Below are positions 1-9,057 of a stretch of DNA of 64,000 nucleotides, piece by piece (the stretch's first letter is position 1; every line of letters starts with the position of its first letter). Below the pieces are notes generated by a model. The model did not search any database. It worked only from the letters and a program-made list of their open reading frames with translations, and was not told the origin of the DNA. The translations under genes and the position numbers were made by a program. This DNA comes from JAAYTL01 sp031460505 (lineage in GTDB: Bacteria; Bacillota; Clostridia; Tissierellales; Tissierellaceae). The DNA lies in contig JAVKTT010000004.1 of assembly GCA_031460505.1 (NCBI GenBank), positions 1 through 64,000 on the forward strand. Direction: 5' to 3'.

Positions 1-46
1 CACGCCGCCAGCGTTCGTCCTGAGCCAGGATCAAACTCTCATTAAG
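1..46 (-). rRNA. rrs: 16S ribosomal RNA, 5' end only
   Basis: The first bases are the reverse complement of the conserved bacterial 16S start: on the minus strand the 27F site AGAGTTTGATCCTGGCTCAG is followed by GACGAACGCTGGCGGCGTG. Aligning to E. coli numbering puts mature base 1 near position 46. The rest of the gene lies beyond the left edge of the window. Confidence 0.97.
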
Positions 47-174
47 AAAATTTGATGTAGCTCATTATTCGTTTGCTGACATATTGTCATGTGTTACTTA
101 ATTTTAATTCAAAGTACTTCACACTGTTTAATTATCTAGGTTCTGTGTCAACTCTCTATCGGAGCGACTTTTTT

Positions 175-204
175 AGTATAACATAATTTATTAGTTTATG
201 TCAA
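175..204 (-). promoter_or_regulatory. rRNA operon promoter, proximal
   Basis: On the minus strand a perfect -35 TTGACA (199-204) is followed after an 18-bp spacer by TATACT (175-180). It is the closest of three promoter-like elements to the 16S gene. Positions 47-174 would be transcribed leader; they contain a short TGACA-TAT-TGTCA dyad (77-89) and no open reading frame. Confidence 0.8.
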
Positions 205-263
205 CTACTTTTTTAAATTATTTTGTCGGCTTATTTGTTTCTTTTTTAGAGCCAACTCTTAAT

Positions 264-292
264 ATAATACACTCTTCTGAGTCAAAAGTCAA
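264..292 (-). promoter_or_regulatory. rRNA operon promoter, middle
   Basis: Minus-strand -35 TTGACT (287-292), a 17-bp spacer and -10 TATTAT (264-269). It is the second element of a tandem array upstream of 16S. Confidence 0.7.
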
Positions 293-371
293 TACTTATT
301 TTCTAAGATTTTTATTTGTTCAGTTGAGTAATTTGTAAACTAGATTTAAAACCTCTAGCTGACAATTTAAT

Positions 372-400
372 ACTATACAGGGTTTTTACCTGTTTGTCAA
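372..400 (-). promoter_or_regulatory. rRNA operon promoter, distal
   Basis: Minus-strand -35 TTGACA (395-400), a 17-bp spacer and -10 TATAGT (372-377). It sits about 20 bp beyond the stop codon of the response regulator gene. Three stacked near-consensus promoters are typical of rRNA operons in Firmicutes and need no other explanation. Confidence 0.75.
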
Positions 401-420
401 TATTATTTTATATAATTCAT

Positions 421-1083
421 TTAGATATCTGCTGCTATCTCCACAATTTCATTATAATAAGCAAATATAACTGCTTGAACTCTGTCTTCTACTTCAAGTT
501 TCTTAAATAAATTGGTAATATGGTTTTTTACAGTCTTTTCACTTATATATAGATTTTGACCTATCTCTTTATTATTATGACCAGTAGCCATTAATTTTAA
601 TACTTCATATTCTCGTTTTGATAGAGATCTTATTTTTTCAATATCAGATTCATCAACAAGTTCTTCTTCTATATTCTGCCTAAGTATTTTCCCCAAACTA
701 GGCTGTAGATATGTACCTCCTGAATATATTTTTCTTATAACATTAATAAGAATAGTTCCATCACTATCCTTAGTGATATATCCACTAGCCCCTATCTTTA
801 TAGAATCAATTATATAGTTTTTAGTTGAGAATCCTGATAAGATAACAACTTTGCTTTTTACCCCTAAATCTTTCATTCTTCTTAATGTTTCAATACCATT
901 CATATTAGGCATTACGATGTCAAGAAGTATTATGTCCGGGTTGTGAATATGTGCCTGCTCTATAGCCTTTTCTCCATCAGAAGCTTCAGATACTACTACT
1001 ATATCCTTAGTATCTGATAATATCTTCTTTATGCCTTCCCTCACCAATCTATGGTCATCAACTATCATCAACCTAATAGACAC
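421..1083 (-). CDS. NarL/FixJ-family response regulator
   Basis: Two-domain transcription regulator of 220 residues. The receiver domain (about 4-120) has the acidic pair in IVDDHR, the phosphoacceptor Asp in IILLDIVMPNMNG and the conserved Lys in GYITKD. A LuxR-type helix-turn-helix follows (about 155-210), with LSKREYEVLKLMATG and SEKTVKNHITNLFKKL. The start is GTG with GAGGTG upstream. No histidine kinase gene is in the window, so this is an orphan regulator. It lies 11 bp after the GDT1-like gene and may be the last gene of the hut transcription unit. Whether it controls histidine use is inference only. Confidence 0.93.
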   Translation of the reverse strand: MSIRLMIVDDHRLVREGIKKILSDTKDIVVVSEASDGEKAIEQAHIHNPDIILLDIVMPNMNGIETLRRMKDLGVKSKVVILSGFSTKNYIIDSIKIGASGYITKDSDGTILINVIRKIYSGGTYLQPSLGKILRQNIEEELVDESDIEKIRSLSKREYEVLKLMATGHNNKEIGQNLYISEKTVKNHITNLFKKLEVEDRVQAVIFAYYNEIVEIAADI

Positions 1084-1094
1084 AATTTACACCT

Positions 1095-2213
1095 CTAACT
1101 TAAATTATATTGAACTTCAGCTTCTATAAGTTTAGCTAATTTTTTATCAATTTTACTTACTTCTTTTATATATTTATCAACATCTTGAGTTTCATCTATA
1201 GAACTACTAAATAAAAGATGCTCTAGTCCATCTTTTATCTTTTTAACAACAAAATCTTCGCTATCTTCCCATTTGAACTTATGATAATCAGCAAGTATCA
1301 ATCCTAATGATTGTATGATTTGTTTTTTATCGTAGTCTTTCTTAATAAACATATCAACATCCATAGTAAAACCTTCATAATAAAGTTGATTTTCTCTTGC
1401 TTCTTTTATAATAAAGCGAATAAACCCTATTAAGCAACTCTTACCTGAACATGTACCACAAACATCATTACCTAAACAAATACTATCCAATGATTTCTTT
1501 AATGCTTCAGTCTGAACATATAAATTTTTAGCTACTTCCTTCATAGGAGATATAGCTAACTTTCGATTATTTGTTAGTCTCCATACTAAATAAATCTCCA
1601 AAGATAAAATAAGTAATATAAATACCCAGATATTCATAGGGGTTAAATATCTAGCTGGAAGTACATCCAACAATTTAATAAACCCAAATATAATAAATAC
1701 AATAGAAGAAATTATCTTTATTAGTATATCTGGTATCTTGTCACCTATCTTACTTCCTATTAGTATTCCAAGTGCACTAGTCGTTACCATAGCTGATGAA
1801 GTACCAATTAAAATAAATAATGGATAGAAAGATTCACTAGCTAAAGTCATAGCAGTTAGTTGTGTCTTATCTCCTAACTCTCCTACAAAGAATGCAAATG
1901 CAACTGTACTTATTGGATTAAAGGTTTTTTTCGCATCAAAATCTTCTAACTCCTCATCTTTTAAGGACATTAAGCCAAATACGATAAATATAAATCCCGC
2001 AATAATTTGAATAAGATTTAAAGGTATAACTTTCGATAAATACCTTCCTAGCACTATTGCTAAACCGTGATTTAAGATAGCAGCTATTGTTACTCCTATT
2101 AATACATCCATTTTTTTAAATTGGGTTGCAAAGGTCATAGCTATTATCTGACTTTTATCCCCCATTTCTGCTGCAAATACCAGCAAAAACGCCTTAATCA
2201 TTTCACTTATCAT
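1095..2213 (-). CDS. GDT1/TMEM165 (UPF0016) cation transporter with extra Cys-rich C-terminal domain
   Basis: The N-terminal 210 residues form a duplicated membrane unit. Each half carries the family signature E-x-G-D-K-[ST] (AAEMGDKSQIIAMTFA; GELGDKTQLTAMTLA). Characterised relatives export or exchange Mn2+ or Ca2+. Ordinary family members are about 190-230 residues; this one is 372. The additional ~150-residue soluble tail holds four cysteines in a C-x5-C-x2-C-x4-C pattern near residues 245-260, suggesting metal or Fe-S binding. The start is an ATG with AGGAAGG about 10 bp upstream. It is 23 bp after hutI and probably co-transcribed. The transporter assignment is firm; the tail's role is unknown. 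Confidence 0.88.
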   Translation of the reverse strand: MISEMIKAFLLVFAAEMGDKSQIIAMTFATQFKKMDVLIGVTIAAILNHGLAIVLGRYLSKVIPLNLIQIIAGFIFIVFGLMSLKDEELEDFDAKKTFNPISTVAFAFFVGELGDKTQLTAMTLASESFYPLFILIGTSSAMVTTSALGILIGSKIGDKIPDILIKIISSIVFIIFGFIKLLDVLPARYLTPMNIWVFILLILSLEIYLVWRLTNNRKLAISPMKEVAKNLYVQTEALKKSLDSICLGNDVCGTCSGKSCLIGFIRFIIKEARENQLYYEGFTMDVDMFIKKDYDKKQIIQSLGLILADYHKFKWEDSEDFVVKKIKDGLEHLLFSSSIDETQDVDKYIKEVSKIDKKLAKLIEAEVQYNLS

Positions 2214-2236
2214 TAGTCATACCTTCCTAAACATAA

Positions 2237-3499
2237 TTACTTTTCATATACTATTCTACCATTTTTGATTACAGAATGGGTGTGATTTATCCCAAAATGA
2301 TAAATTATATATTCAAAATTAGGAGAATCAAAGATCACCATGTCTGCGACTTTTCCTTCTTCTATGCTTCCATGGGTTTCTTCTAATCCTAAAGATGCTG
2401 CTCCATTTATTGTAACAGCTGTGATAACTTCCTCAGGTGTAAGCTTCATTATCAACGAAGCAAAGCTCATTATCAATTGAATATTTTCAGTTGGACAGGA
2501 GCCCGGATTATAATCAGTAGACAATGCTAGCGCAACACCTTCTTCTACCATTTTTCTTGCATTAGCGAACTTGCCAGTTTGTAGATTGAAGCTTGTTCCA
2601 GGTAGTAGATTAGCTATTACACCCTTTTCAGCCATTTGTTTAATACCTTCATCACTTGCTGCTACTAGATGATCTGCAGATATACATCCTAATTCTGCCG
2701 CTAGTTCAGCCCCACCTAAAGGTTTAATTTCATCAGCATGGATTTTAATTCCCATTCCTAATTCTTTGGCTCTTAAAAGAATCTTTCTTGATTGGTCAAT
2801 AGAAAATACTCCTTCTTCACAGAATACATCACAAAACTTCGCAAGCTCTTTTCTTTTTATAATAGGTAGCATCTCTTCTATTATAATGTTTACAAATTCA
2901 TCAGGGGTGTCCTTATACTCAATTGGGATAGCATGGGCTCCCATAAAGGTTGATACAATGTCTACAGGATGATCTTGATTTAGTTTTTTTGCAACTTCCA
3001 ATTGCTTAATTTCTGTATCAAAATCATCAATTCCATATCCAGATTTACCTTCTACTGTGGTTATGCCATAGCTTAACATATTATCTAAGCTTTTCTTAGC
3101 CTTATTATATAATTCATCGAAACTCGCTTCTTTTGTGGCCTTAACAGTACTGTGTATTCCACCACCAGCTGCTAGAATATCTAAATAGCTAACCCCTTTT
3201 AACTTCATGGCTAATTCATTTTCTCTAGAACCACCATGTACTAAATGTGTATGAGAATCTATTAAACCAGGGGTTACTGTTTTTCCTTCTCCATCTATTA
3301 TTATAGTATTATTATCTACCTCTATATTAGATGGTAATTTATCACCTGCAAAGATAATTTTATCATCATTAATAGCTACTACACCTTTATGAATAAGCCC
3401 TATATTACTTGCTTCCTTTCCAGCCCTAGCTCGGTTCTCTCCCTTAAGGGTAATCAAATTGTCAATATTTTTAATAACCAGAGTTGCTTTCATGTACAC
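2237..3499 (-). CDS. hutI: Imidazolonepropionase
   Basis: Third step of histidine breakdown: hydrolyses 4-imidazolone-5-propionate to N-formimino-L-glutamate in the cytoplasm. It is an amidohydrolase-fold protein of 420 residues, the usual length. Metal-site features are visible: DSHTHLVHGGSRENE (H-x-H), HADEIKPLGGAELA, SADHLVA, and the late Asp in STDYNPGSCPTEN. The frame opens at a GTG (3499) five bases after AAAGGG; an ATG six bases further in (3493, MKATLV) is an equally possible start. It is 22 bp from ftcD in the same operon, and the whole pathway is contiguous. Confidence 0.96.
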   Translation of the reverse strand: MYMKATLVIKNIDNLITLKGENRARAGKEASNIGLIHKGVVAINDDKIIFAGDKLPSNIEVDNNTIIIDGEGKTVTPGLIDSHTHLVHGGSRENELAMKLKGVSYLDILAAGGGIHSTVKATKEASFDELYNKAKKSLDNMLSYGITTVEGKSGYGIDDFDTEIKQLEVAKKLNQDHPVDIVSTFMGAHAIPIEYKDTPDEFVNIIIEEMLPIIKRKELAKFCDVFCEEGVFSIDQSRKILLRAKELGMGIKIHADEIKPLGGAELAAELGCISADHLVAASDEGIKQMAEKGVIANLLPGTSFNLQTGKFANARKMVEEGVALALSTDYNPGSCPTENIQLIMSFASLIMKLTPEEVITAVTINGAASLGLEETHGSIEEGKVADMVIFDSPNFEYIIYHFGINHTHSVIKNGRIVYEK

Positions 3500-3521
3500 A
3501 CCGACCCTTTCATATATCTTC

Positions 3522-4418
3522 CTACTCTACCATTCTTTTTTCTAATATTTGAGAAGTATTGAAGTTCTCCAATCTTAAGTAATACTCGGCTGTATCTATT
3601 AAAGCATTCATGGGAATAAGTCCAATTATTTCACTTCCAACAACATTAACACCATATCTTCTAGCTTCTCGTTCTACAGTATCGAACACTCTAAATAGAG
3701 ATGTTTTTGTGTAATCTACCATATTCATAGACACTTGAACTATATTTCTTTCCTTGATTTCTATACCTAATGCTTTACAATAGGTATAACCTCCTCCACT
3801 GGCTCTTATGATCTTAGCTATTTTTTTAGCAATACTTATATCGTCAGTTCCTAGGTTTATATTAAATGCTACTAATGGCATCCTAGCTCCAACTGCTGTT
3901 ACGCCTGATTTTATATTTAATTCTCTTGGCCCAAAATCTGGTCCCCATCCTTCTTCCATTAGTTTAGTAGCCATTCCTTCGTATTCACCTTTTCGGACAA
4001 TTGCTAAGTTTTCTCTTCCTGGAGAAGAAGCCGATTTTTCATATAGATATACAGAGATGCCTAATTCATTGCCTATTCTTTTGCCTAACTGTCTAGATAA
4101 GTCTACGCATTCATCCATGGTTACATCTGATATTGGGATCAAAGGAATTACGTCTGTAGCACCCATTCTTGGATGTTCTCCTTTATGTAGAGTCATATCT
4201 ATTAACTCAGCTGCTTTTCTAGTAGATAAAAAGGCAGCTTCAATAACTGCCTCTGGCTCACCTACAAATGTAACTACTGTTCTATTGTGATCTTTATCCA
4301 TAGAATAATCTAATAACTTAACTTCTTCTACCTTTTTTATCTCATCTAGAATACTCAGAATAACATCTTCATTACATCCTTCACTAAAATTCGGTACACA
4401 TTGAACTAATCTTGCCAA
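3522..4418 (-). CDS. ftcD: Glutamate formimidoyltransferase
   Basis: Transfers the formimino group of N-formimino-glutamate to tetrahydrofolate, yielding glutamate. It is 298 residues and starts MARLVQCVPNFSEG, the conserved N-terminus of the family. HNRTVVTFVGEP and the HPRMGATDVIPLIP stretch of the formiminotransferase domain are present. It lacks the cyclodeaminase domain of the animal bifunctional enzyme, so a separate cyclodeaminase would be needed; none is in this window. It is 13 bp downstream of hutU. This is the route that conserves one-carbon units in histidine-fermenting clostridia, rather than the HutG/HutF routes. Confidence 0.95.
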   Translation of the reverse strand: MARLVQCVPNFSEGCNEDVILSILDEIKKVEEVKLLDYSMDKDHNRTVVTFVGEPEAVIEAAFLSTRKAAELIDMTLHKGEHPRMGATDVIPLIPISDVTMDECVDLSRQLGKRIGNELGISVYLYEKSASSPGRENLAIVRKGEYEGMATKLMEEGWGPDFGPRELNIKSGVTAVGARMPLVAFNINLGTDDISIAKKIAKIIRASGGGYTYCKALGIEIKERNIVQVSMNMVDYTKTSLFRVFDTVEREARRYGVNVVGSEIIGLIPMNALIDTAEYYLRLENFNTSQILEKRMVE

Positions 4419-4431
4419 TGATAATCCTCCT

Positions 4432-6387
4432 TTAGATTCTATTATCTACTAACTTATCCACTAGTTCCTCGTCTGCTATATGTGGGATAGTTATATGATC
4501 TGTTCCTTTATGGGTTTCATTAAATTCTTTACTTGTTTCTATAGAGTTAGGATTTCTAGCCCATGCACGTCTTGCTACTCCGCCCATTACATCCCAAGGA
4601 ATAGCAGTACGTAATATATTATCTACTCTTTCACTGCCGTCTAAAACCATACCAAATCCACCATTGATGGATTTACCTATACCTACTCCACCGCCATTGT
4701 GAAGCGCAACTAAACTCATGCCCCTAGCAGCATTTCCTGCAAAACACTGGGTTGCCATATCAGCCATTATATTGCTTCCATCTTTGATATTAGCCGTTTC
4801 TCTAAATGGTGAGTCTGTACCACCAGTGTCATGATGGTCTCGACCAAGCATCACAGGTCCTATTTCTCCATTTCTAACCATTTTATTAAACTTTAAAGCT
4901 ATGTTTGTTCTACCAATTGCGTCCTGGTATAGAATTCTTGCTTGAGTACCTACTACCAGCTTATTCTTTTCTGCATCTTTGATCCATATATAATTGTCCC
5001 TATCCTGACCTCTTCTATTTGGATCTATGATTTCCATGGCAGCATGGTCTGTCTTAATTAAATCCTCATGTTTACCACTTAAACATACCCATCTAAATGG
5101 TCCATAACCATAGTCAAACAACATAGGCCCCATAATATCCTCCACATAGGATGGAAATATAAAACCTTCAGATTCATCTATGCCGTTTTTACAGATATCA
5201 TTGACCCCAGCATCATAAACAGCCTTCATAAAAGAATTTCCATAATCAAAGAAATAGGTGCCTCTATCTACCAATGCCTTGATTAAATTATAATGATGAA
5301 TCAATGATTTATTTACCTCTTCTATAAATCTAGGTTTATCTTTTTCTAGCATCTCAGTTCTTTCATCAAAAGTTAAGCCTTGCGGACAATATCCACCATC
5401 ATATGGTGCATGACATGAAGTCTGGTCTGATAATAATTCTATATGAATATTGTTTTCTACTGCATATTCTAATAGATCAATTATATTTCCATGGTATGCC
5501 AATGCAGTAGATTCATTATTATACATAGCTTTTGTTGCAGACTTAAAAATTTCCTCTAAATCATCATAGGATTCATCGATCCATCCTTGCTTTATTCTAG
5601 TTTCTATCCTAGAGTAATCTACCTCAGCAATAATCCCAACACCATTTGCAATTTTCGTGGCCTTGCCTTGTGCTCCGCTCATGCCACCTAGTCCCGAGCT
5701 AACAAACAGGTGTCCTCTTAAGTCACCTTCTTCAGGAATACCTAATTTCATTCTACCAGCATTAAGAATAGTATTATATGTTCCATGAACAATTCCCTGT
5801 GGTCCAATATACATCCATCCACCTGCAGTCATTTGTCCATAGTTGGCAACACCCATAGCCTGAGCTTTTATCCAATGTTCTTGATCATCAAATGCTCCTA
5901 TCATAAGTGCATTTGTTATAACAACCCTTGGGCTTGTTCTTGAAGATTTAAACACACCAACTGGATGACCTGAAGATATAACTAATGTTTGTTCTTCAGT
6001 AAGCTCTTCTAAGTATTTTTTAACTAGATTGTATTGCATCCAATTTTGGAATACCTGCCCAGTTTCACCATATGTTACTAATTCATATGGATATAGTGCT
6101 ACATCAAAATCCAAATTGTTGTCTATCATTACTTGAAATGCTTTCCCTTCAATACATTTCCCTTTGTACTCATCAATTGGTTTTCCCTTGATAGCTCCTT
6201 TAGGTCTGAAACGATATCCATATATTCGACCACGAGTTAGTAATTCTTCTAAAAATTCCGGTGCAATTTCTTCATGATCTTCTTCTGGAATATACCTTAG
6301 TGCGTTTTGTAGAGCTATTTTGATTTCATTCTTTGTAAGATTCAGTTCCCTTTTTGGTGCTCTCCTTATTCCTGGTAGAAATTCCAT
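4432..6387 (-). CDS. hutU: Urocanate hydratase
   Basis: Second step of histidine degradation: NAD-dependent hydration of urocanate to imidazolonepropionate. Recognisable stretches are SSGHPVGVF, ANYGQMTAGGWMYIGPQG, SSGLGGMSGAQ (dinucleotide-binding) and the C-terminal GGGVGIGKSINGG. At 651 residues it is longer than the ~555-residue enzymes of proteobacteria and bacilli and matches the longer type I associate with anaerobic Firmicutes. The start ATG follows GGGGGT. It is 13 bp after hutH and inside the hut operon. Confidence 0.96.
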   Translation of the reverse strand: MEFLPGIRRAPKRELNLTKNEIKIALQNALRYIPEEDHEEIAPEFLEELLTRGRIYGYRFRPKGAIKGKPIDEYKGKCIEGKAFQVMIDNNLDFDVALYPYELVTYGETGQVFQNWMQYNLVKKYLEELTEEQTLVISSGHPVGVFKSSRTSPRVVITNALMIGAFDDQEHWIKAQAMGVANYGQMTAGGWMYIGPQGIVHGTYNTILNAGRMKLGIPEEGDLRGHLFVSSGLGGMSGAQGKATKIANGVGIIAEVDYSRIETRIKQGWIDESYDDLEEIFKSATKAMYNNESTALAYHGNIIDLLEYAVENNIHIELLSDQTSCHAPYDGGYCPQGLTFDERTEMLEKDKPRFIEEVNKSLIHHYNLIKALVDRGTYFFDYGNSFMKAVYDAGVNDICKNGIDESEGFIFPSYVEDIMGPMLFDYGYGPFRWVCLSGKHEDLIKTDHAAMEIIDPNRRGQDRDNYIWIKDAEKNKLVVGTQARILYQDAIGRTNIALKFNKMVRNGEIGPVMLGRDHHDTGGTDSPFRETANIKDGSNIMADMATQCFAGNAARGMSLVALHNGGGVGIGKSINGGFGMVLDGSERVDNILRTAIPWDVMGGVARRAWARNPNSIETSKEFNETHKGTDHITIPHIADEELVDKLVDNRI

Positions 6388-6400
6388 TACAAATACCCCC

Positions 6401-7930
6401 TTACATTAATTGACCTACCTTTTCTTCTACTTTCTCAACAATTATATTGCTCTTTAGTATGTCATTACATCTGTCTAAATCTGGGTACATTATTCTGTCT
6501 TCCTCTAAAGTTTGAATATTTCCTCTAATTATATTATACACTATATCAGTACCTATACCCAATCCTTTATTTCCTCTTAAATCAATAGCTTGACAAGCAG
6601 CAAGTATCTCCATAGCTAAAACTCTTCTGGAGTTATCTAAAATATCCCTGGCTTTTCGTGCTGCTATTGTCCCCATAGAAACATGGTCTTCTTGATTTGC
6701 TGATGATGGTATGGAGTCTACGCTAGCCGGATGGGCTAATACCTTATTCTCTGATACCAATGATGCAGCCGAATACTGCACAATCATAAATCCTGAGTTA
6801 AGACCTCCTTTTTTTGTTAAAAATGCAGGTAATCCATTGCTCAGACTTGGATTTACCAATCTTTCTAATCTTCTTTCCGATATATTAGCTAGCTCAGCAA
6901 TCCCTATAGCTAAATAATCAAAAGGAAGAGCCATTGGTTGCCCATGGAAGTTACCACCAGAAATCACTTCATCATCATCAGGAAATATTATAGGATTGTC
7001 AGTTACAGAATTCATTTCTATTTCAACTTTTTCCTTTACAAATTTAAAACAATCCTTACTAGCACCATGGACTTGAGGAGTACATCTAATGGAATATGAA
7101 TCCTGTACCCTAAGTTCTCCTTGTCTACTAGTCATCTTGCTTCCTTCTAACACAGTAAGTAGATTCTTACCACTACATTTTTGTCCATAATGATTTCTAA
7201 CCATATGGATTCTTTCGTCAAAGGCATCTGTTATTCCATTAAGGGCTTCCGTTGTCAATGCTGCTGCTAAATCAGCCATCTTGCTTAAATTTATACCATC
7301 ATATATTGTGTGAGCTCCTATAGATGTCATTACTTGTGTTCCATTGATTAATGCTAAACCTTCCTTAGCCACAAGTTCAATCACATCTATACCAGCTTTA
7401 TCCATAGCTTCTTTACCAGTGAGCTTCTCACCTTTGTATACTGCTTCCCCTTCTCCTAACATTACTAGTACCATATGGGATAATGGCGCCAAATCACCAC
7501 TTGCTCCCAAGGATCCTTTTTCTGGAATTATTGGATGAACACCTTTATTTAGCATTTCAATCAATGTGTTTATTGTGGTTAATCTAATACCAGAATAACC
7601 TTTAGATAAGGCATTTATTCTAAGTAGCATAATTCCCCTTACAATTTCTTCGCTTAAAGGTTCACCTACTCCACAAGCATGACTTACAATAAGGTTTCTT
7701 TGTAGGTGTTTTCCTTCCTCACCTGTTATTGATACATCACTAAATTTACCAAAACCTGTTGTTATACCATAGATGACCTTACCCTCATCAACGTATCTAT
7801 CAATTATAGCCCTAGATTTATTTATATTTTCCTCCGCTTCTTTAGTAAGTTCAATTACATAATTATGCCTAGTAACATTGATAAAGTCGTCAAGCATTAG
7901 GCTATTTCCATCAATATAAACCTTATTCAT
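6401..7930 (-). CDS. hutH: Histidine ammonia-lyase
   Basis: Entry enzyme of the pathway: removes ammonia from L-histidine to give urocanate. The Ala-Ser-Gly triad that cyclises to the MIO electrophile is at residues 143-145 (GSLGASGDLAPL). Other family blocks present are YGITTGFGKF and SVTDNPI. It is 509 residues, the family length. A strong GGAGGAG site precedes the ATG. It is the first gene of the hut run; the 60-bp gap before it contains no clear -35/-10 pair I would defend. Confidence 0.97.
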   Translation of the reverse strand: MNKVYIDGNSLMLDDFINVTRHNYVIELTKEAEENINKSRAIIDRYVDEGKVIYGITTGFGKFSDVSITGEEGKHLQRNLIVSHACGVGEPLSEEIVRGIMLLRINALSKGYSGIRLTTINTLIEMLNKGVHPIIPEKGSLGASGDLAPLSHMVLVMLGEGEAVYKGEKLTGKEAMDKAGIDVIELVAKEGLALINGTQVMTSIGAHTIYDGINLSKMADLAAALTTEALNGITDAFDERIHMVRNHYGQKCSGKNLLTVLEGSKMTSRQGELRVQDSYSIRCTPQVHGASKDCFKFVKEKVEIEMNSVTDNPIIFPDDDEVISGGNFHGQPMALPFDYLAIGIAELANISERRLERLVNPSLSNGLPAFLTKKGGLNSGFMIVQYSAASLVSENKVLAHPASVDSIPSSANQEDHVSMGTIAARKARDILDNSRRVLAMEILAACQAIDLRGNKGLGIGTDIVYNIIRGNIQTLEEDRIMYPDLDRCNDILKSNIIVEKVEEKVGQLM

Positions 7931-7990
7931 ACATTCTCCTCCGATTTCATTATTTATCCTACTATTTTAGCACTCTAATAAAGTATTGAA

Positions 7991-8017
7991 AAAAACCACG
8001 GCTAAAGCCATGGTTTT
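7991..8017 (-). terminator. Intrinsic terminator of the lacI-type gene
   Basis: On the minus strand AAACCATGGC-TTTA-GCCGTGGTTT is followed by a T-run. It starts at the regulator's stop codon and ends transcription before the hut operon, so hutH needs its own promoter downstream of it. Confidence 0.85.
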
Positions 8018-9023
8018 ATATTTTTTTGCAAGATTCTCTTTTTATTAACCTTATTGGTAATACGATTTTATCCTCATCTATAGGTTCACCAATAAGTTTT
8101 TTAAGCATTTTTCTTATAGAGATGGCTCCTAAATCATAATAAGGTTCCTTAATAGTTGTAAGTGTTGGTCTATATATAGAAGCAACATTTATATCGCCAT
8201 ATCCTGAAACTGATATATCATTAGGTACATTCATATTATTGTCATATAGATAATTCATTAATCCTATTGCTAATTCATCTTGACAACAGAATACTGCTGT
8301 AATGCCCTTTTCTTCCTTTAGTTTAACAATTTCACGACCAATCTTATAACCACCATCGATTCCATGATTATTAAGTTGTACCAATATTGGTTCTTCACCA
8401 ATAGATTTCATAGCCTCTGTATAGACTTCAACTTTTTCTTTTTCTAAAGTTAAATCATTATCTATTTCTTGTGTTAAATACAAGATCTTCTTGTGGCCTA
8501 ACTCTATTAAGTAATCCATCATAGCCTTTGTAGCTTTCTTATAGTCTAAATCAATAGTAGGTAAATCAGGTACTCTATAATACCTATTTAGATACATAAA
8601 TTCTAATTTAGATTTTTTCATATAATCAACAACATCTTGGCTAACTATTTCTGATACAAGGATTATACCTTCTACTTGCTTTGTCTTTAAAAGTTGTAAA
8701 AACTTTAATTCAGTATCAGCATTTCCGTAACTAGAAGAAATTATTATGTCATAATTATACATTCTACCGATTTCTTCAATACCTCGAACAATCTGTGACA
8801 CATAATGATTTCCAATATCATCGACTATAACACCGATAAGATTTGATTTCTTAGTAACTAAACTTCTTGCTACTTCATTTGGTTCATATCCAAGAGTTTC
8901 AATGGCATGTTCAACCCTTCTTCTTGCCTCTGGGCTAACGGGCTTAGATTCGTTGATGACTCTTGATACTGTGGATATTGATACTTCTGCTAATTTTGCT
9001 ACGTCTTTAATTGTAACAGCCAT
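8016..9023 (-). CDS. LacI-family transcription regulator
   Basis: The N-terminal LacI helix-turn-helix reads VTIKDVAKLAEVSISTVSRV, with the hinge helix region near residues 50-60 (GYEPNEVARSLVTKKS). The rest is a periplasmic-binding-protein-like ligand domain ending in TTIKEPYYDLG. The frame opens upstream at 9068. I place the start at the ATG at 9023 because AGGAGGGAG lies 8 bp before it and translation begins MAVTIKDVA, the family norm. It lies directly upstream of the hut genes but is separated by a terminator; control of hut is possible, not shown. It follows the large GGDEF gene by 34 bp. Confidence 0.93.
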   Translation of the reverse strand: MAVTIKDVAKLAEVSISTVSRVINESKPVSPEARRRVEHAIETLGYEPNEVARSLVTKKSNLIGVIVDDIGNHYVSQIVRGIEEIGRMYNYDIIISSSYGNADTELKFLQLLKTKQVEGIILVSEIVSQDVVDYMKKSKLEFMYLNRYYRVPDLPTIDLDYKKATKAMMDYLIELGHKKILYLTQEIDNDLTLEKEKVEVYTEAMKSIGEEPILVQLNNHGIDGGYKIGREIVKLKEEKGITAVFCCQDELAIGLMNYLYDNNMNVPNDISVSGYGDINVASIYRPTLTTIKEPYYDLGAISIRKMLKKLIGEPIDEDKIVLPIRLIKRESCKKI

Positions 9024-9057
9024 ATTACTCCCTCCTAAATTAACTACATTTCTTTTA

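Noticed and set aside
421..1083. A two-component system formed with a kinase in this window.
   Set aside because: No histidine kinase gene is present; the PAS proteins here are GGDEF/EAL/HD-GYP enzymes.
3808..4290. A 160-codon plus-strand open frame opposite ftcD.
   Set aside because: Shadow frame: no ribosome-binding site, no protein-like pattern, and it lies wholly inside a firmly identified gene. The same applies to other long antisense frames over hutH, pglX, brxC and the SbcC-like gene.
7967..7975. TTAGCACTC, a half-site of the CIRCE heat-shock operator, upstream of hutH.
   Set aside because: The second half GAGTGCTAA is absent at the required 9-bp distance, so this is a chance match.
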